Positions 1 to 8,072 of a stretch of DNA of 42,363 nt are shown here, in pieces. The first letter of the stretch is position 1, and each line of letters begins with the position of its first letter. The stretch lies in contig JANYIN010000071.1 of NCBI GenBank assembly GCA_025362035.1, positions 1 to 42,363 on the forward strand, given 5' to 3'. The notes below the pieces were generated by a model. That model ran no database searches, was not told where the DNA came from, and saw nothing but the letters and a program-made list of their open reading frames with translations. The position numbers were made by a program, and so were the translations under genes. The stretch is from Gemmatimonadaceae bacterium. Lineage in GTDB: Bacteria > Gemmatimonadota > Gemmatimonadetes > Gemmatimonadales > Gemmatimonadaceae.

Positions 1-571
1 CGAGAGCGAGCCGTGCGCTGGGACCGAGGTGTATTTCACGCTGCCGCTGGCCGAAGACTGAGCCTGCGGGGGGCGACGTGCCTCCCACGGTAGGGGGTGT
101 CCTCGAGCGTCGCGCGGCCTCGGCTCGGCGCCTCTGCAAGCGCACTAGAGCACCGCACGCCGCCGCCGCCGCGAACGCGCTGAATGTCATGGCCGTCTCG
201 CTGCCCAATGTGAAATCGTTGAGGGTAGCCGCCAGCGGCCACATCGGATCGGTGAGCGCAACGACGAGCGGAGCGAAGAGCATCGTGGCGATCGAAGGTG
301 CCAGGCCGACGAAGCTGTCCACGAGGGCGACGAGGCAGGCCGCGATGAACAGGACGCTGAGCTTCGAGGCGGGCTGCATTCCCGGCAGGAGCGCCGCCAG
401 AGCAAGCGCGATGGCGCCCCCGCCGATGATCGCCAGCTCGAACGTCCCGCGGCGCGACGCGAGGCGTCGCTGCATCCAGTTGCGGCGGCGGCGTTTGCGC
501 GGCGCGAGCATGAACGTCGCGCTGTCGCGAGTGGAAGAGGGGATGGGAACGAGCTTGCCTTCAGATGCCAT
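1..571 (-). CDS. Small multi-helix membrane protein, 3' end outside window
   Basis: The frame is open from ATG at 571 to the window edge, at least 190 codons. It has a basic N-terminus (RKRRRR, residues 25-30) and then hydrophobic segments at about residues 46-64, 71-105 and 128-142, followed by a basic tail (RLQRRRAEAARR). Third codon positions are strongly G/C and hydrophobic residues cluster as expected of a true protein; the other frames here give only Arg/Ser-rich shadows. The helix pattern recalls the DUF4118 membrane module of KdpD-like sensors, but no signature motif is visible and I do not assign a function. No stop is seen before the window edge, so the end must overlap the convergent histidine-kinase gene. 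A promoter-like element lies about 45 bp upstream. Confidence 0.6.
   Translation of the reverse strand, partial: MASEGKLVPIPSSTRDSATFMLAPRKRRRRNWMQRRLASRRGTFELAIIGGGAIALALAALLPGMQPASKLSVLFIAACLVALVDSFVGLAPSIATMLFAPLVVALTDPMWPLAATLNDFTLGSETAMTFSAFAAAAACGALVRLQRRRAEAARRSRTPPTVGGTSPPAGSVFGQRQREIHLGPSARLAL
2..61 (+). CDS. C-terminal end of a sensor histidine kinase (5' part outside window)
   Basis: Only the last 19 codons are inside the window. They read ...ESEPCAGTEVYFTLPLAED and then TGA. An acidic-Pro-x-x-Gly-Thr segment followed by alternating F/L residues and a terminal LPLA is the usual end of a HATPase_c domain (the G2-box region and last beta-strand), so this is most likely the end of a two-component sensor kinase. 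The sensor domain and partner cannot be seen. The gene converges on the membrane-protein gene on the opposite strand, whose reading frame is still open across these codons. Confidence 0.7.
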   Translation, partial: ESEPCAGTEVYFTLPLAED

Positions 572-616
572 GGCGCCCGGCGCCGGGGGGCGATGGATTC
601 GACCGCTACGCCCATA

Positions 617-644
617 ACGTTAGGGGATCGCTGAGAGAAGTCAA
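617..644 (-). promoter_or_regulatory. Probable sigma70-type promoter for the membrane-protein gene
   Basis: Read on the minus strand, TTGACT (644-639) is followed after 16 bp by TAACGT (622-617). The predicted transcription start near 610 lies about 40 nt before the ATG at 571. The -35 matches the consensus well and the -10 poorly. Confidence 0.4.
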
Positions 645-881
645 AGACCCCAGCGTCCTCCAACCTCGGTAGCCGCCGGGCAGAGGCGGCGCGTTTGCGA
701 CTGCGGTAGGAATGTAGAAAGCCGCTTACGCCATTCGACGTAAGGAGGGCGGCGGGGGTGGGGACGGTGTCCGGGGCGCCGATCTGGCGCAATCGACCGA
801 GCACGGTACATTGCTCGTTTCGGCTTATGTTCGGCGATGTTCACGGCGTACGAGCCGACGAGAGCAACCCCGAACCGGCAA

Positions 882-897
882 GCAAGTAGGTACTTGC
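882..897. promoter_or_regulatory. Palindromic operator, likely bound by the adjacent TetR repressor
   Basis: The sequence GCAAGTA-GG-TACTTGC is a perfect 7-bp inverted repeat with a 2-bp centre, 32 bp before the TetR ATG at 930. Small dyads of this kind in the regulator's own promoter are the usual binding sites of TetR-family efflux repressors. The dyad overlaps a possible -35 (TTGCAT, 894-899), so binding would block transcription of the regulator and possibly of the whole pump operon. Confidence 0.6.
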
Positions 898-929
898 ATA
901 CTCGCATGTTTCCGTTACACTCCGCCTCC

Positions 930-1538
930 ATGATCTCTCGCGAACGAATTCTCGAGGCAGCAGCCCGGGTCTACGCCAAACACGGCTTCCGGGGCGCCAC
1001 CACCCGCTTGATCGCCATCGAAGCCGGCGTCAACGAGGTCACTCTCTTCCGCACCTTTGGCTCCAAGGGGGCCCTCCTTGAAGCGGTGCTCGCGCCCAGC
1101 GACGAGCAGTTCTCCATCCCGGCGTTGCCGGTGACGCCCCTGGACCCATCGGTCGAGCTGACCGCCTACGTCGCCGCCGCGCTCGAGAAGCTCCGAGCCA
1201 TGCGGCCGCTGCTGGTTCACGCCACCAGCGAAGTCGACGAACGTCCCGAAGCCGCCAGGTTCGCCTGCGAGTGCCGGCACCATGCCCACGACGAGCTGCG
1301 CGCCTACATCCACCGCGTCCAGGCTGCCGGTCTCGCTAGCCCGGACATCGATGTCAACACCGCCGTGGTGATGCTCGTCAGTGCGATCATGGGTGACGTC
1401 ATGGGTCGGCCCATGGTGGCCAACACCTACCCGCCCCTCGAGGAAGCGGCTTCCCGCTACGTTCGCTGCTTCGCTCGCATCATCGGGGCGGACAGCGCCA
1501 CCACCACTCGCAAGAAGTCACGAACACGTATCGCGTGA
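930..1538 (+). CDS. TetR/AcrR-family transcriptional regulator of the efflux operon
   Basis: 202 aa. Residues 1-47 form a TetR_N DNA-binding domain: MISRERILEAAARVYAKHGF, then the helix-turn-helix (TTRLIAIEAGVNEVTLFRTF) and the closing GSKGALLEAVL. The rest is a helical ligand-binding and dimerisation domain without recognisable motifs, as usual in this family. I start at ATG 930 because the family begins within a few residues of the first helix; the same frame extends to 837, but those codons run through the operator. The gene lies 123 bp upstream of an outer-membrane channel, fusion protein and RND pump on the same strand, so it is most likely their repressor, released by an efflux substrate. 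The basic tail (TTRKKSRTR) is unusual but unassigned. Confidence 0.88.
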   Translation: MISRERILEAAARVYAKHGFRGATTRLIAIEAGVNEVTLFRTFGSKGALLEAVLAPSDEQFSIPALPVTPLDPSVELTAYVAAALEKLRAMRPLLVHATSEVDERPEAARFACECRHHAHDELRAYIHRVQAAGLASPDIDVNTAVVMLVSAIMGDVMGRPMVANTYPPLEEAASRYVRCFARIIGADSATTTRKKSRTRIA

Positions 1539-1661
1539 AGGTTCTTCGCCAACAGATCATGCCGGTGAAAACTTCGCCGCGCCGTTTCCCGTAGGACGCA
1601 GCAGACCGGTGGCGCGTCGCCGCCGGCTCGCAACATCGAACCTCAAGCAACCCCATTGGCA

Positions 1662-3329
1662 ATGAATGTCGATTGGACCCGGGACGGCTCACGCTGGACG
1701 CGCGCAGGCGCGACCGCTCTGCTGCTCGCGGTCATGCTGCCCGGCTCCGCCAGCGCTCAACTGCCGACCGCAGGATCGTCCCGCCCGCGTGCGCTCTCGC
1801 TCGATGACGCTATTCGACTCGCGGCCCAGGAGAGCGAAGCGCTTCAGATCGCGCGAGCAGGCCTGTCCCGTGCGTCGGGCCAGCTCAAGCAAGCCCGGAG
1901 CCAGTACCTGCCACAGGTGAACTCGAGCCTGACCTACGCTCGCACGCTCAGGTCCCAGTTCTCCGCGCTGGCCAGTAGCCCGTCCGACTCGACCTCGTCC
2001 GCACCGAAGCCACAGTCGGTGTGTGCTCCGTCCATTCCGGCAAACGCCACACCGGCCGAACGGGCTGCCGCCATCGCCCAAGCATCCACGTGCCCGGCTG
2101 CGCAAGGCATTGACTTCAGCAAGGTGGGCTTCGGCGCGCGCAACGCATACACGCTTGGCCTCTCTGTTTCCCAGTCGGTCTATTCCGGCGGGCGCATCAG
2201 CGGCCAAACGGAATCGAGCGAGGCGCAGCATCGCTCCGCCGAGATCGAACTGGTCACCCAGCGCGCCCAACTCGCGCTCGACGTGACGCAGGCGTACTTC
2301 GACGCTGTGCTAGCCGACCGTCTGGTCACCATCGCCGACACGACTCTCGCGCAAACCGAGGAATTGCTCCGCCAGACTCGCCTCGCACGGCAAGTCGGCA
2401 ACCAGAGCGAGTTCGAGCTCCTCCGCGCCCAGGTCACTCGCGACAACCAGCGTCCGGTTCTGATCTCGCGACGGGGCGACCGCGACGTGGCGTACTTCCG
2501 CCTCAAGCAGTTGCTCAACCTGTCGCTGGACGCGCCGCTCACGTTGAGCACACCCATCGACGAGCCGACGACGATCACGCGTGTGATCACCGCGAACGCG
2601 GGAGGCGATGGGCGCCCGGCGTCGGACACCACCACGGACGCTCGTGCACCCGTGCGCGAAAGCCGTGAGGCGGTCATCGCGCAGGAAGGGCTCCTCAAGT
2701 CGGCCCGCGCGGACCTGTTGCCATCCCTTTCACTCACGACCAACTACCAGCGCCTGTTCTTTCCCTCCAATCCGCTGCCCAGTCTCAACCAGTACAGCGA
2801 GAACTGGACGGTCGGTGGTTCCATCACGTGGTCGCTCTTCAGCGGCGGCCGGGTGCAGGGACAGGTCGAGGTCGCGCAATCGAACCTCGACGACGCCAAG
2901 GCTCGGCTCCGGCAATCACGGGAGCTCGCTCAGCTGGACACTCGCGTCGCACTCAACCAGCTGGAGTCCACCGAGGCGTCCTTTGCCGCGAGTCGGGGGA
3001 CGGCGGAACAGGCGCAGCGGGCGTACAGCATCGACCAACTGCGATACAAGGAAGGAATCTCCACGCAGACCGATCTCACGCAGTCGCGTCTCCTGCTCGA
3101 GCAAGCGGTCGCGAACCAGGCACAGTCAGCACGCGACCTCGCGGTCGCGCGCGCGCGCGTAGCGCTGCTCCGCGACCTGCCGGTGAACGCCAGCGCGCTC
3201 GGCGCGTCGGCGCAGCGCGCATCCGCGCAGCAACAGCAGCAGCAACAGCAGCAGTCCGCCCAACAACAGCGAACACAATCTTCCGCCGCTGGTGTCACTG
3301 GCGCGGGAACTCCAGGGACCACGCCATGA
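1662..3329 (+). CDS. TolC-family outer-membrane efflux channel
   Basis: 555 aa. A signal peptide (basic start, hydrophobic LLLAVMLPGSASA) precedes two OEP repeats, the second with the typical VGGSITWSLFSGGRVQGQVEVA strand and coiled-coil region near residue 390. It is the outer-membrane duct for the fusion protein and RND pump that follow, and its stop overlaps the fusion-protein start (ATGA at 3326-3329), indicating translational coupling. ATG 1662 is preferred; a TTG six bases upstream is in frame. The first extracellular-loop region carries a Ser/Ala-rich insertion with two cysteines (C121 and C144), and the C-terminus is extended by an Ala/Gln-rich tail containing nine consecutive Gln codons. 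Confidence 0.9.
   Translation: MNVDWTRDGSRWTRAGATALLLAVMLPGSASAQLPTAGSSRPRALSLDDAIRLAAQESEALQIARAGLSRASGQLKQARSQYLPQVNSSLTYARTLRSQFSALASSPSDSTSSAPKPQSVCAPSIPANATPAERAAAIAQASTCPAAQGIDFSKVGFGARNAYTLGLSVSQSVYSGGRISGQTESSEAQHRSAEIELVTQRAQLALDVTQAYFDAVLADRLVTIADTTLAQTEELLRQTRLARQVGNQSEFELLRAQVTRDNQRPVLISRRGDRDVAYFRLKQLLNLSLDAPLTLSTPIDEPTTITRVITANAGGDGRPASDTTTDARAPVRESREAVIAQEGLLKSARADLLPSLSLTTNYQRLFFPSNPLPSLNQYSENWTVGGSITWSLFSGGRVQGQVEVAQSNLDDAKARLRQSRELAQLDTRVALNQLESTEASFAASRGTAEQAQRAYSIDQLRYKEGISTQTDLTQSRLLLEQAVANQAQSARDLAVARARVALLRDLPVNASALGASAQRASAQQQQQQQQQSAQQQRTQSSAAGVTGAGTPGTTP
3228..3254 (+). repeat. CAR-codon microsatellite encoding nine glutamines
   Basis: Nine consecutive CAG/CAA codons encode a polyglutamine run in the C-terminal tail of the outer-membrane channel, flanked by further Ala/Gln-rich codons up to about 3285. 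It lies past the conserved barrel and helical repeats, so its length could vary by slippage without breaking the channel. Confidence 0.9.
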
Positions 3330-4462
3330 CCAATCCTTCTGTCATTCAGACGCGCGCACCGCGCGCGTCCATCCTGCTGACGCTGGCCGCGGTGACGCTT
3401 TTCGCCAGCGCCTGCAAGAAGAGCGACGCCAGTTCAGTGCCGCCAAAGCCCGAAACCGTGCTGGTCGGCCCCGAGAACGTTGCCGTCATCAAGGCTGAGC
3501 TCATTCGCACCGGGCCCGCCCTGTCCGGTTCGCTGGCGCCCCTGAAATCGGCGACGATTCGTGCCGAAATGTCGGGCGCGGTGTTGGCCACCCATGCCGA
3601 ACCGGGCCAAGCGGTCCGTGCCGGACAAGCCTTGGCGCAGATCGACGCCGCGGTTCTCCGCGATCAGGCACTGTCGGCACGTTCGGCCGTCAGCACCGCG
3701 CAAAGCAGTCTCGACATCGCGAAGCGGGAGTTGTCGCGCAACGAGACGCTCGAGAAGGCGGGCGCGATTGCGGAACGCGATCTGGAACGTGCCCGCAACC
3801 AGCTTCTTTCCGCACAGACGCAGCTGGCGAACGCCGAGGCGCAGCTGGCGAACGTAAAGAAGCAGCTCGACAAGGCGAGCGTCCAGGCGCCGTTCACCGG
3901 CATCGTGGCGCAGCGTCAGGTCAGCGCGGGCGACGTCGTGCAGCCAGGGACCGCGCTCTATACGATCGTCGATCCGGGCAGCATGCAGCTCGAGGCGTCG
4001 GTGTCGGCGGAGCAGCTCGCACAGGTGCGCGTGGGGATGCCCGTCGTGTTCTCCGTTACGGGCTATCCGGGCCGGACTTTTACAGGGCGGGTCACGCGCG
4101 TCAATCCCATAGCGGATGCCGCGACACGTCAGGTGAAGATCACCGCGGAACTTCCCAACGTCGGGAACACGCTGGTGGGCGGGTTGTTCGCCGAAGGACG
4201 CGTGGCAACCGAGTCGAAGACGGCGCCCATGGTGCAGGCGAGCGCGGTGGACGAGCGCGGACTGCGCCCGTCGGTCATCCGGCTCAAGAACGGAAAGATC
4301 GAAAAGGTGGACGTCGTGCTCGGCATCCGTGATGCGGCGGCTGAGACGGTGGAGATCGTGTCCGGCGTTTCACCGGGCGACACGGTACTGCTGGGCGCCG
4401 CGCGCGGCATTACCGTCGGGACACCCGTGAAAGTGTCGGCTCCCACGGATACGAAGAAGTAG
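3326..4462 (+). CDS. RND efflux periplasmic adaptor (membrane-fusion protein, HlyD/AcrA type)
   Basis: 378 aa. The N-terminus has a hydrophobic stretch ending in FASAC-KK, a plausible though weak lipobox, so the protein is probably a lipid-anchored periplasmic adaptor. A split biotinyl-lipoyl domain follows (TIRAEMSGAVLATHAEPGQ... and ...ASVQAPFTGIVAQRQVSAG), the halves separated by a coiled-coil hairpin rich in Ala/Gln/Leu (about residues 105-180). Next come a beta-barrel domain (VSAEQLAQVRVGMPV...) and a membrane-proximal domain ending near VSPGDTVLLGAARG. It links the inner-membrane pump to the outer-membrane channel. The start codon overlaps the stop of the channel gene. The frame is open further upstream, but that region is the coding sequence of the channel in another frame. 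Confidence 0.92.
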   Translation: MTNPSVIQTRAPRASILLTLAAVTLFASACKKSDASSVPPKPETVLVGPENVAVIKAELIRTGPALSGSLAPLKSATIRAEMSGAVLATHAEPGQAVRAGQALAQIDAAVLRDQALSARSAVSTAQSSLDIAKRELSRNETLEKAGAIAERDLERARNQLLSAQTQLANAEAQLANVKKQLDKASVQAPFTGIVAQRQVSAGDVVQPGTALYTIVDPGSMQLEASVSAEQLAQVRVGMPVVFSVTGYPGRTFTGRVTRVNPIADAATRQVKITAELPNVGNTLVGGLFAEGRVATESKTAPMVQASAVDERGLRPSVIRLKNGKIEKVDVVLGIRDAAAETVEIVSGVSPGDTVLLGAARGITVGTPVKVSAPTDTKK

Positions 4463-4497
4463 GCGGGAACGCGTTTCTCCCACACTGAGTCAGACCA

Positions 4498-7400
4498 ATG
4501 TTCATTTCGGATTTTGCGATCAAGAAGCCGCTCATCACCGTCGTCTCCATGGTGGCGCTGGTCGTGTTCGGCTTGTTCGCCTTGCTGAAGCTCAAGACAG
4601 ATGAGTTTCCAGATGTCGCGCCGCCCGTGGTGGTCGTGGGCATTCCCTATCCCGGCGCGTCACCGGACGGGGTGGAAAAGGAGATTCTCGACCCGATCGA
4701 AGAACAGATCGCATCGATCAGCGGCGTGAAGCACGTGAACGGCAAGGCGTACGATGGCTATGGGCAGATCACCGTCGAGTTCGAGTTCTCCAAGGACCTT
4801 GCCGAGGCAACCCAGGATCTGCGCGACGCGATCTCGGCGAAGCGCGAGGACCTGCCGACAGAAATGAAGGAGCCGGTCATCAAGAAGTTCAACGACACGG
4901 ATCGCCCCATCGTGTCGTTGGCGCTGTCGTCGGTGACGCTCTCGCAGGCGGAGATGACGCGGCTTGCCGATCCGACCATCACGCGCGAACTCCGCTCCAT
5001 TCCCGGTGTCGCCGAAGTCTCGATCTCCGGGAAGGTGGAACGCGAGCTCACCGTGGAGCTCGATCCCGCGCGCATGCAAGCGGCGCAGGTGAGCGTCGGT
5101 CAAGTGGTACAGGCGCTCAATGCGCAGAACCTCGCTGCACCCGTTGGCCGCGTGGTGGGCGAAATGGATGAGCGCTCCATCCGGCTGAAGGGGCGGCTCC
5201 AGAATCCACAGGAATTCACGCAGCTCGTGGTGGCCGATCGCAACGGTGTCATCACGCGCCTGGGCGAGATCGCGAACATCAGCGACGGAACGGCCGAACC
5301 GCGAACCCTGGCGATCTACGGGTCGGGGGCGAACGACCGCGAGGCCGTGGGCATCGACATCAAGAAGTCGAAGGGGTTCAGCACCACCGACGTGAGTGAC
5401 AAGATCCGGGCTCGCGTGGACCAGTTGCAGCCGACCCTGGGCCGGGGTACGAAGCTCGAGCTGGTGAAGGATTCGGGCACTCGGGTGAATCACGCGGTGC
5501 GGAATGTCGAAGAAGCGCTCATCGAGGGCGCGATCCTCACGGTGCTCGTGGTGTTCCTGTTCCTCAACTCCTGGCGCTCCACCGTCATCACCGGCCTCGC
5601 GCTCCCCGTCTCGGTGCTGGCCAGCTTCATTGCCGTCTGGGTGCTGGGGTTCAAGCTCGAAACCATGTCCCTGCTCGGACTATCGTTGGCCATTGGCATC
5701 CTGATCGACGACGCCATCGTGGTTCGAGAAAACATCGTCCGCCACGTCGAGATGGGGAAAGACCACTACCTCGCGTCCATGGAGGGCACCGACGAAATCG
5801 GGCTCGCCGTGGCGGCGACGACATTCTCCATTCTTGCCGTGTTCTTTCCGATCGGCTTCATGCCGGGCGTGGGCGGCCAGTGGTTCAAACCCTTCGCGCT
5901 GACGATCGCGTGCTCGGTGTTCGTCTCACTGTTTGTCTCGTTCTCGCTCGATCCGATGTTGTCGGCGTACTGGGCCGATCCGCACGTGCCGGATGACGAG
6001 AAGGCCTGGATCACCAGGAAGCTCGACACGTTCAATCGCTGGTTCAACCATCAGGCTGATCGCTATCGCCTCGTGATCGCGTGGGCGCTCGATCACCGCT
6101 CCGCCATGGTGGTGCTGGCCATCGGCACCTTCTTCGCGTCGTTCACGCTGTTTTCGGCGGGCATTCTCGGACTCGTTGGAGCGTTGGCGGGGCTGGCCGT
6201 GCTGGTATTCGCCCTCACGAGCAAGACTTTTCCGACGGTGGTCAAGGTCGCTGCGGCGGCGCTCGGTGTCGTGATGTTCTGGGGATTGCCGAAAGCGGTG
6301 ATTGCATCAGGGCTCGCCGCACGCACCGTCGGGGTCGGGTTCTTCCCTGAAGACGACAAGTCTGAGTTCACCGTCGCCATCGAGACGCCGCCGGGATCCA
6401 ACCTGGCGTACACGCGGCTCAAGGCGCAGGAAGCGACCCGCATCGCGCGGAGCCATCCCGAAGTGATGTACACCTATACAACGCTCGGCGGCGGTGCGTC
6501 CGGCACGGTGGACGAAGGGCGCATCTACGTACGCCTTGTTCCGAAGAGTGAGCGGGCGGAGAGCGCCGAGGAGTTCGCGCAGACGCTGCGCAACGAAATG
6601 AAGCACGTGGCGGGTGTGACACTCTCGGTGTTCACGAACGATTTTGGCGGGGGCATGAAACAGCTGCAGTTCCAGTTGCGCGGGAACGATCTGGCGTCGA
6701 TCAACGTGGCGTCCGAGCAGGTGCTGGAGGTGGTCCGCAACACGCCGGGCGCGGTGGATATCGGCTTGTCTACCAAGGGGCAGAAGCCCGAGTTGAACGT
6801 CGATCTCAACCGGGGTGTCGCCGGCACGCTGGGCGTCACGGTCGGACAGGTCGCGCAGTCGCTCCGCCCCGCGTTCGCCGGCATCGAAGCTGGCGACTGG
6901 CAGGATCCATCAGGCCAGATGCGCCATGTCGAGATCCGGCTCACGCCGGAGTCGCGCCACAACGCGGAAGACCTGCGGCAGTTGCCACTCGTGGTGCAGG
7001 GGCCGAATGGTTTGCCCAGTACGCTGCCGCTGGGCCAGCTCGCGACGGTCAAACAAGGCCTCGGCCCAGCGATCATTGATCATCTCGACCGCGACCTCGT
7101 GGTGTCGGTGCAGGCGAATACCTCCGGTCGCGCCACGGGCGACGTCACCAACGACGTGAATGCCAGGCTGGCGAAGCTCACCTTCCCGCCTGGTGTCCGA
7201 CTCTCGCTCGGTGGTGACGCGCAGAATCAGCAGGAGGTGTTCGGTCAGATCTTCTTCGCGCTCGGCGTGGCGGTGATGATCATGTACCTCATCCTGGTCG
7301 TGCAGTTCGGTTCGTTCCTTGATCCGCTCGCGATCCTGATGTCGCTGCCGCTGTCACTCATCGGGGTGCTGCTGTCGCTGGCAATCACGGGATACACGAT

Positions 7401-7821
7401 CAACATCATGTCGCTGATCGGCGTGATTTTGCTCATGGGTATCGTGGCGAAGAACGCCATTCTGCTCATCGATTTCGCCAAGTGGGCGCGCGAAAAGGAC
7501 GGCAAGCCGCTCCGGGAAGCACTGATCGAAGCTGGCGCGATCCGTCTTCGGCCGATTCTCATGACCACGTTCGCACTCATCGCCGGCATGGTGCCAGTGG
7601 CGTTGGGCCGCGGCGAGGGCGCCCAGTTCCGTGCGCCACTAGGGGTGGCGATCATCGGCGGCGTGCTCACGAGCACGCTGCTTACCCTGCTGGTGATTCC
7701 GACCTTCTACGAAGTGATGGACGACGCGCGTCACTGGCTGGCGGGGCGGTTCGGCTTCTCGCCGCCGATGACGGCCGAACATCCCGTCCCAAAGATCGCG
7801 CCGGCTATGGGCGACGACTGA
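4498..7821 (+). CDS. RND multidrug efflux pump, inner-membrane transporter (HAE1/AcrB type)
   Basis: 1107 aa. It is a proton-driven antiporter expelling hydrophobic compounds through the adaptor and channel encoded just upstream. Visible family features: N-terminal MFISDFAIKKPLITVV, first porter domain with PGASPDGVEKE, TM4 with the proton-relay pair D404-D405 in GILIDDAIVVREN, the EGxxEIG-type loop, the second porter half beginning FFPEDDKSEF (615-624), and TM10 with essential lysine K985 in GIVAKNAILLIDFA. Between TM7 and the second porter half (about 533-615) there are roughly 80 residues where AcrB-type pumps have about 28; the extra part contains two additional hydrophobic stretches. It follows the adaptor gene by 35 bp, and a tiny membrane-protein gene follows 2 bp after its stop. 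Confidence 0.93.
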   Translation: MFISDFAIKKPLITVVSMVALVVFGLFALLKLKTDEFPDVAPPVVVVGIPYPGASPDGVEKEILDPIEEQIASISGVKHVNGKAYDGYGQITVEFEFSKDLAEATQDLRDAISAKREDLPTEMKEPVIKKFNDTDRPIVSLALSSVTLSQAEMTRLADPTITRELRSIPGVAEVSISGKVERELTVELDPARMQAAQVSVGQVVQALNAQNLAAPVGRVVGEMDERSIRLKGRLQNPQEFTQLVVADRNGVITRLGEIANISDGTAEPRTLAIYGSGANDREAVGIDIKKSKGFSTTDVSDKIRARVDQLQPTLGRGTKLELVKDSGTRVNHAVRNVEEALIEGAILTVLVVFLFLNSWRSTVITGLALPVSVLASFIAVWVLGFKLETMSLLGLSLAIGILIDDAIVVRENIVRHVEMGKDHYLASMEGTDEIGLAVAATTFSILAVFFPIGFMPGVGGQWFKPFALTIACSVFVSLFVSFSLDPMLSAYWADPHVPDDEKAWITRKLDTFNRWFNHQADRYRLVIAWALDHRSAMVVLAIGTFFASFTLFSAGILGLVGALAGLAVLVFALTSKTFPTVVKVAAAALGVVMFWGLPKAVIASGLAARTVGVGFFPEDDKSEFTVAIETPPGSNLAYTRLKAQEATRIARSHPEVMYTYTTLGGGASGTVDEGRIYVRLVPKSERAESAEEFAQTLRNEMKHVAGVTLSVFTNDFGGGMKQLQFQLRGNDLASINVASEQVLEVVRNTPGAVDIGLSTKGQKPELNVDLNRGVAGTLGVTVGQVAQSLRPAFAGIEAGDWQDPSGQMRHVEIRLTPESRHNAEDLRQLPLVVQGPNGLPSTLPLGQLATVKQGLGPAIIDHLDRDLVVSVQANTSGRATGDVTNDVNARLAKLTFPPGVRLSLGGDAQNQQEVFGQIFFALGVAVMIMYLILVVQFGSFLDPLAILMSLPLSLIGVLLSLAITGYTINIMSLIGVILLMGIVAKNAILLIDFAKWAREKDGKPLREALIEAGAIRLRPILMTTFALIAGMVPVALGRGEGAQFRAPLGVAIIGGVLTSTLLTLLVIPTFYEVMDDARHWLAGRFGFSPPMTAEHPVPKIAPAMGDD

Positions 7822-7823
7822 TC

Positions 7824-8069
7824 GTGGCGACCGCGACTTCGGGCGATTCGCGCGCAGTGAGGCGCGCCGCGTTGCGGCGCGCCTCACTGCAGCTCCTGCT
7901 CGGCGTCGTCGCGCTCGATGCGCTGGCGATGGGAGTGTACTACTATGGCGGCATTCAGCACGGTTCGCAGACCACGCGGATGTACTTCACCGTCGTGTGG
8001 ACCGTCGCGACGGCGCTGGTCGTCGCGGTGCTGTTGAAGCGCGTGAGGAAGATCAGGGTGGGGCGATAG
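7824..8069 (+). CDS. Small two-helix membrane protein following the RND pump
   Basis: 81 aa from GTG 7824, two bases after the pump stop. The product has a basic N-terminus (RRAALRRAS), a hydrophobic helix at about residues 24-46 (LQLLLGVVALDALAMGVYYY) and a second at about 57-74 (FTVVWTVATALVVAVLLKRV), ending in KRVRKIRVGR. No family is recognised. The position suggests a pump accessory, by analogy to small membrane proteins that bind RND pumps such as AcrZ, but that is inference. The first codons lie inside a 17-bp perfect hairpin (7854-7890), which could reduce expression or end the upstream transcript. A start further in is possible only at ATG 7930. Confidence 0.55.
   Translation: MATATSGDSRAVRRAALRRASLQLLLGVVALDALAMGVYYYGGIQHGSQTTRMYFTVVWTVATALVVAVLLKRVRKIRVGR
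7854..7890. terminator. Very strong GC-rich hairpin after the RND pump gene (no T-run)
   Basis: A perfect 17-bp stem (7854-7870 with 7874-7890) closes on the 3-nt loop GTT, 32 bases after the RND stop. No T-tract follows on either strand, so it is not a canonical intrinsic terminator. It could protect the 3' end of the efflux mRNA, pause polymerase, or work with Rho. It lies within the coding frame of the small membrane protein. Confidence 0.5.
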
Positions 8070-8072
8070 GTC

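Larger units (their letters stand above)
572..929. other. Divergent intergenic region between membrane protein and TetR regulator
   Basis: These 358 bp separate two divergent genes. They hold a promoter-like element for the minus gene (617-644) and the palindrome at 882-897 next to the TetR start. Frames that are open here give low-complexity Arg/Pro-rich translations with no family resemblance, so I see no further gene. Confidence 0.5.
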
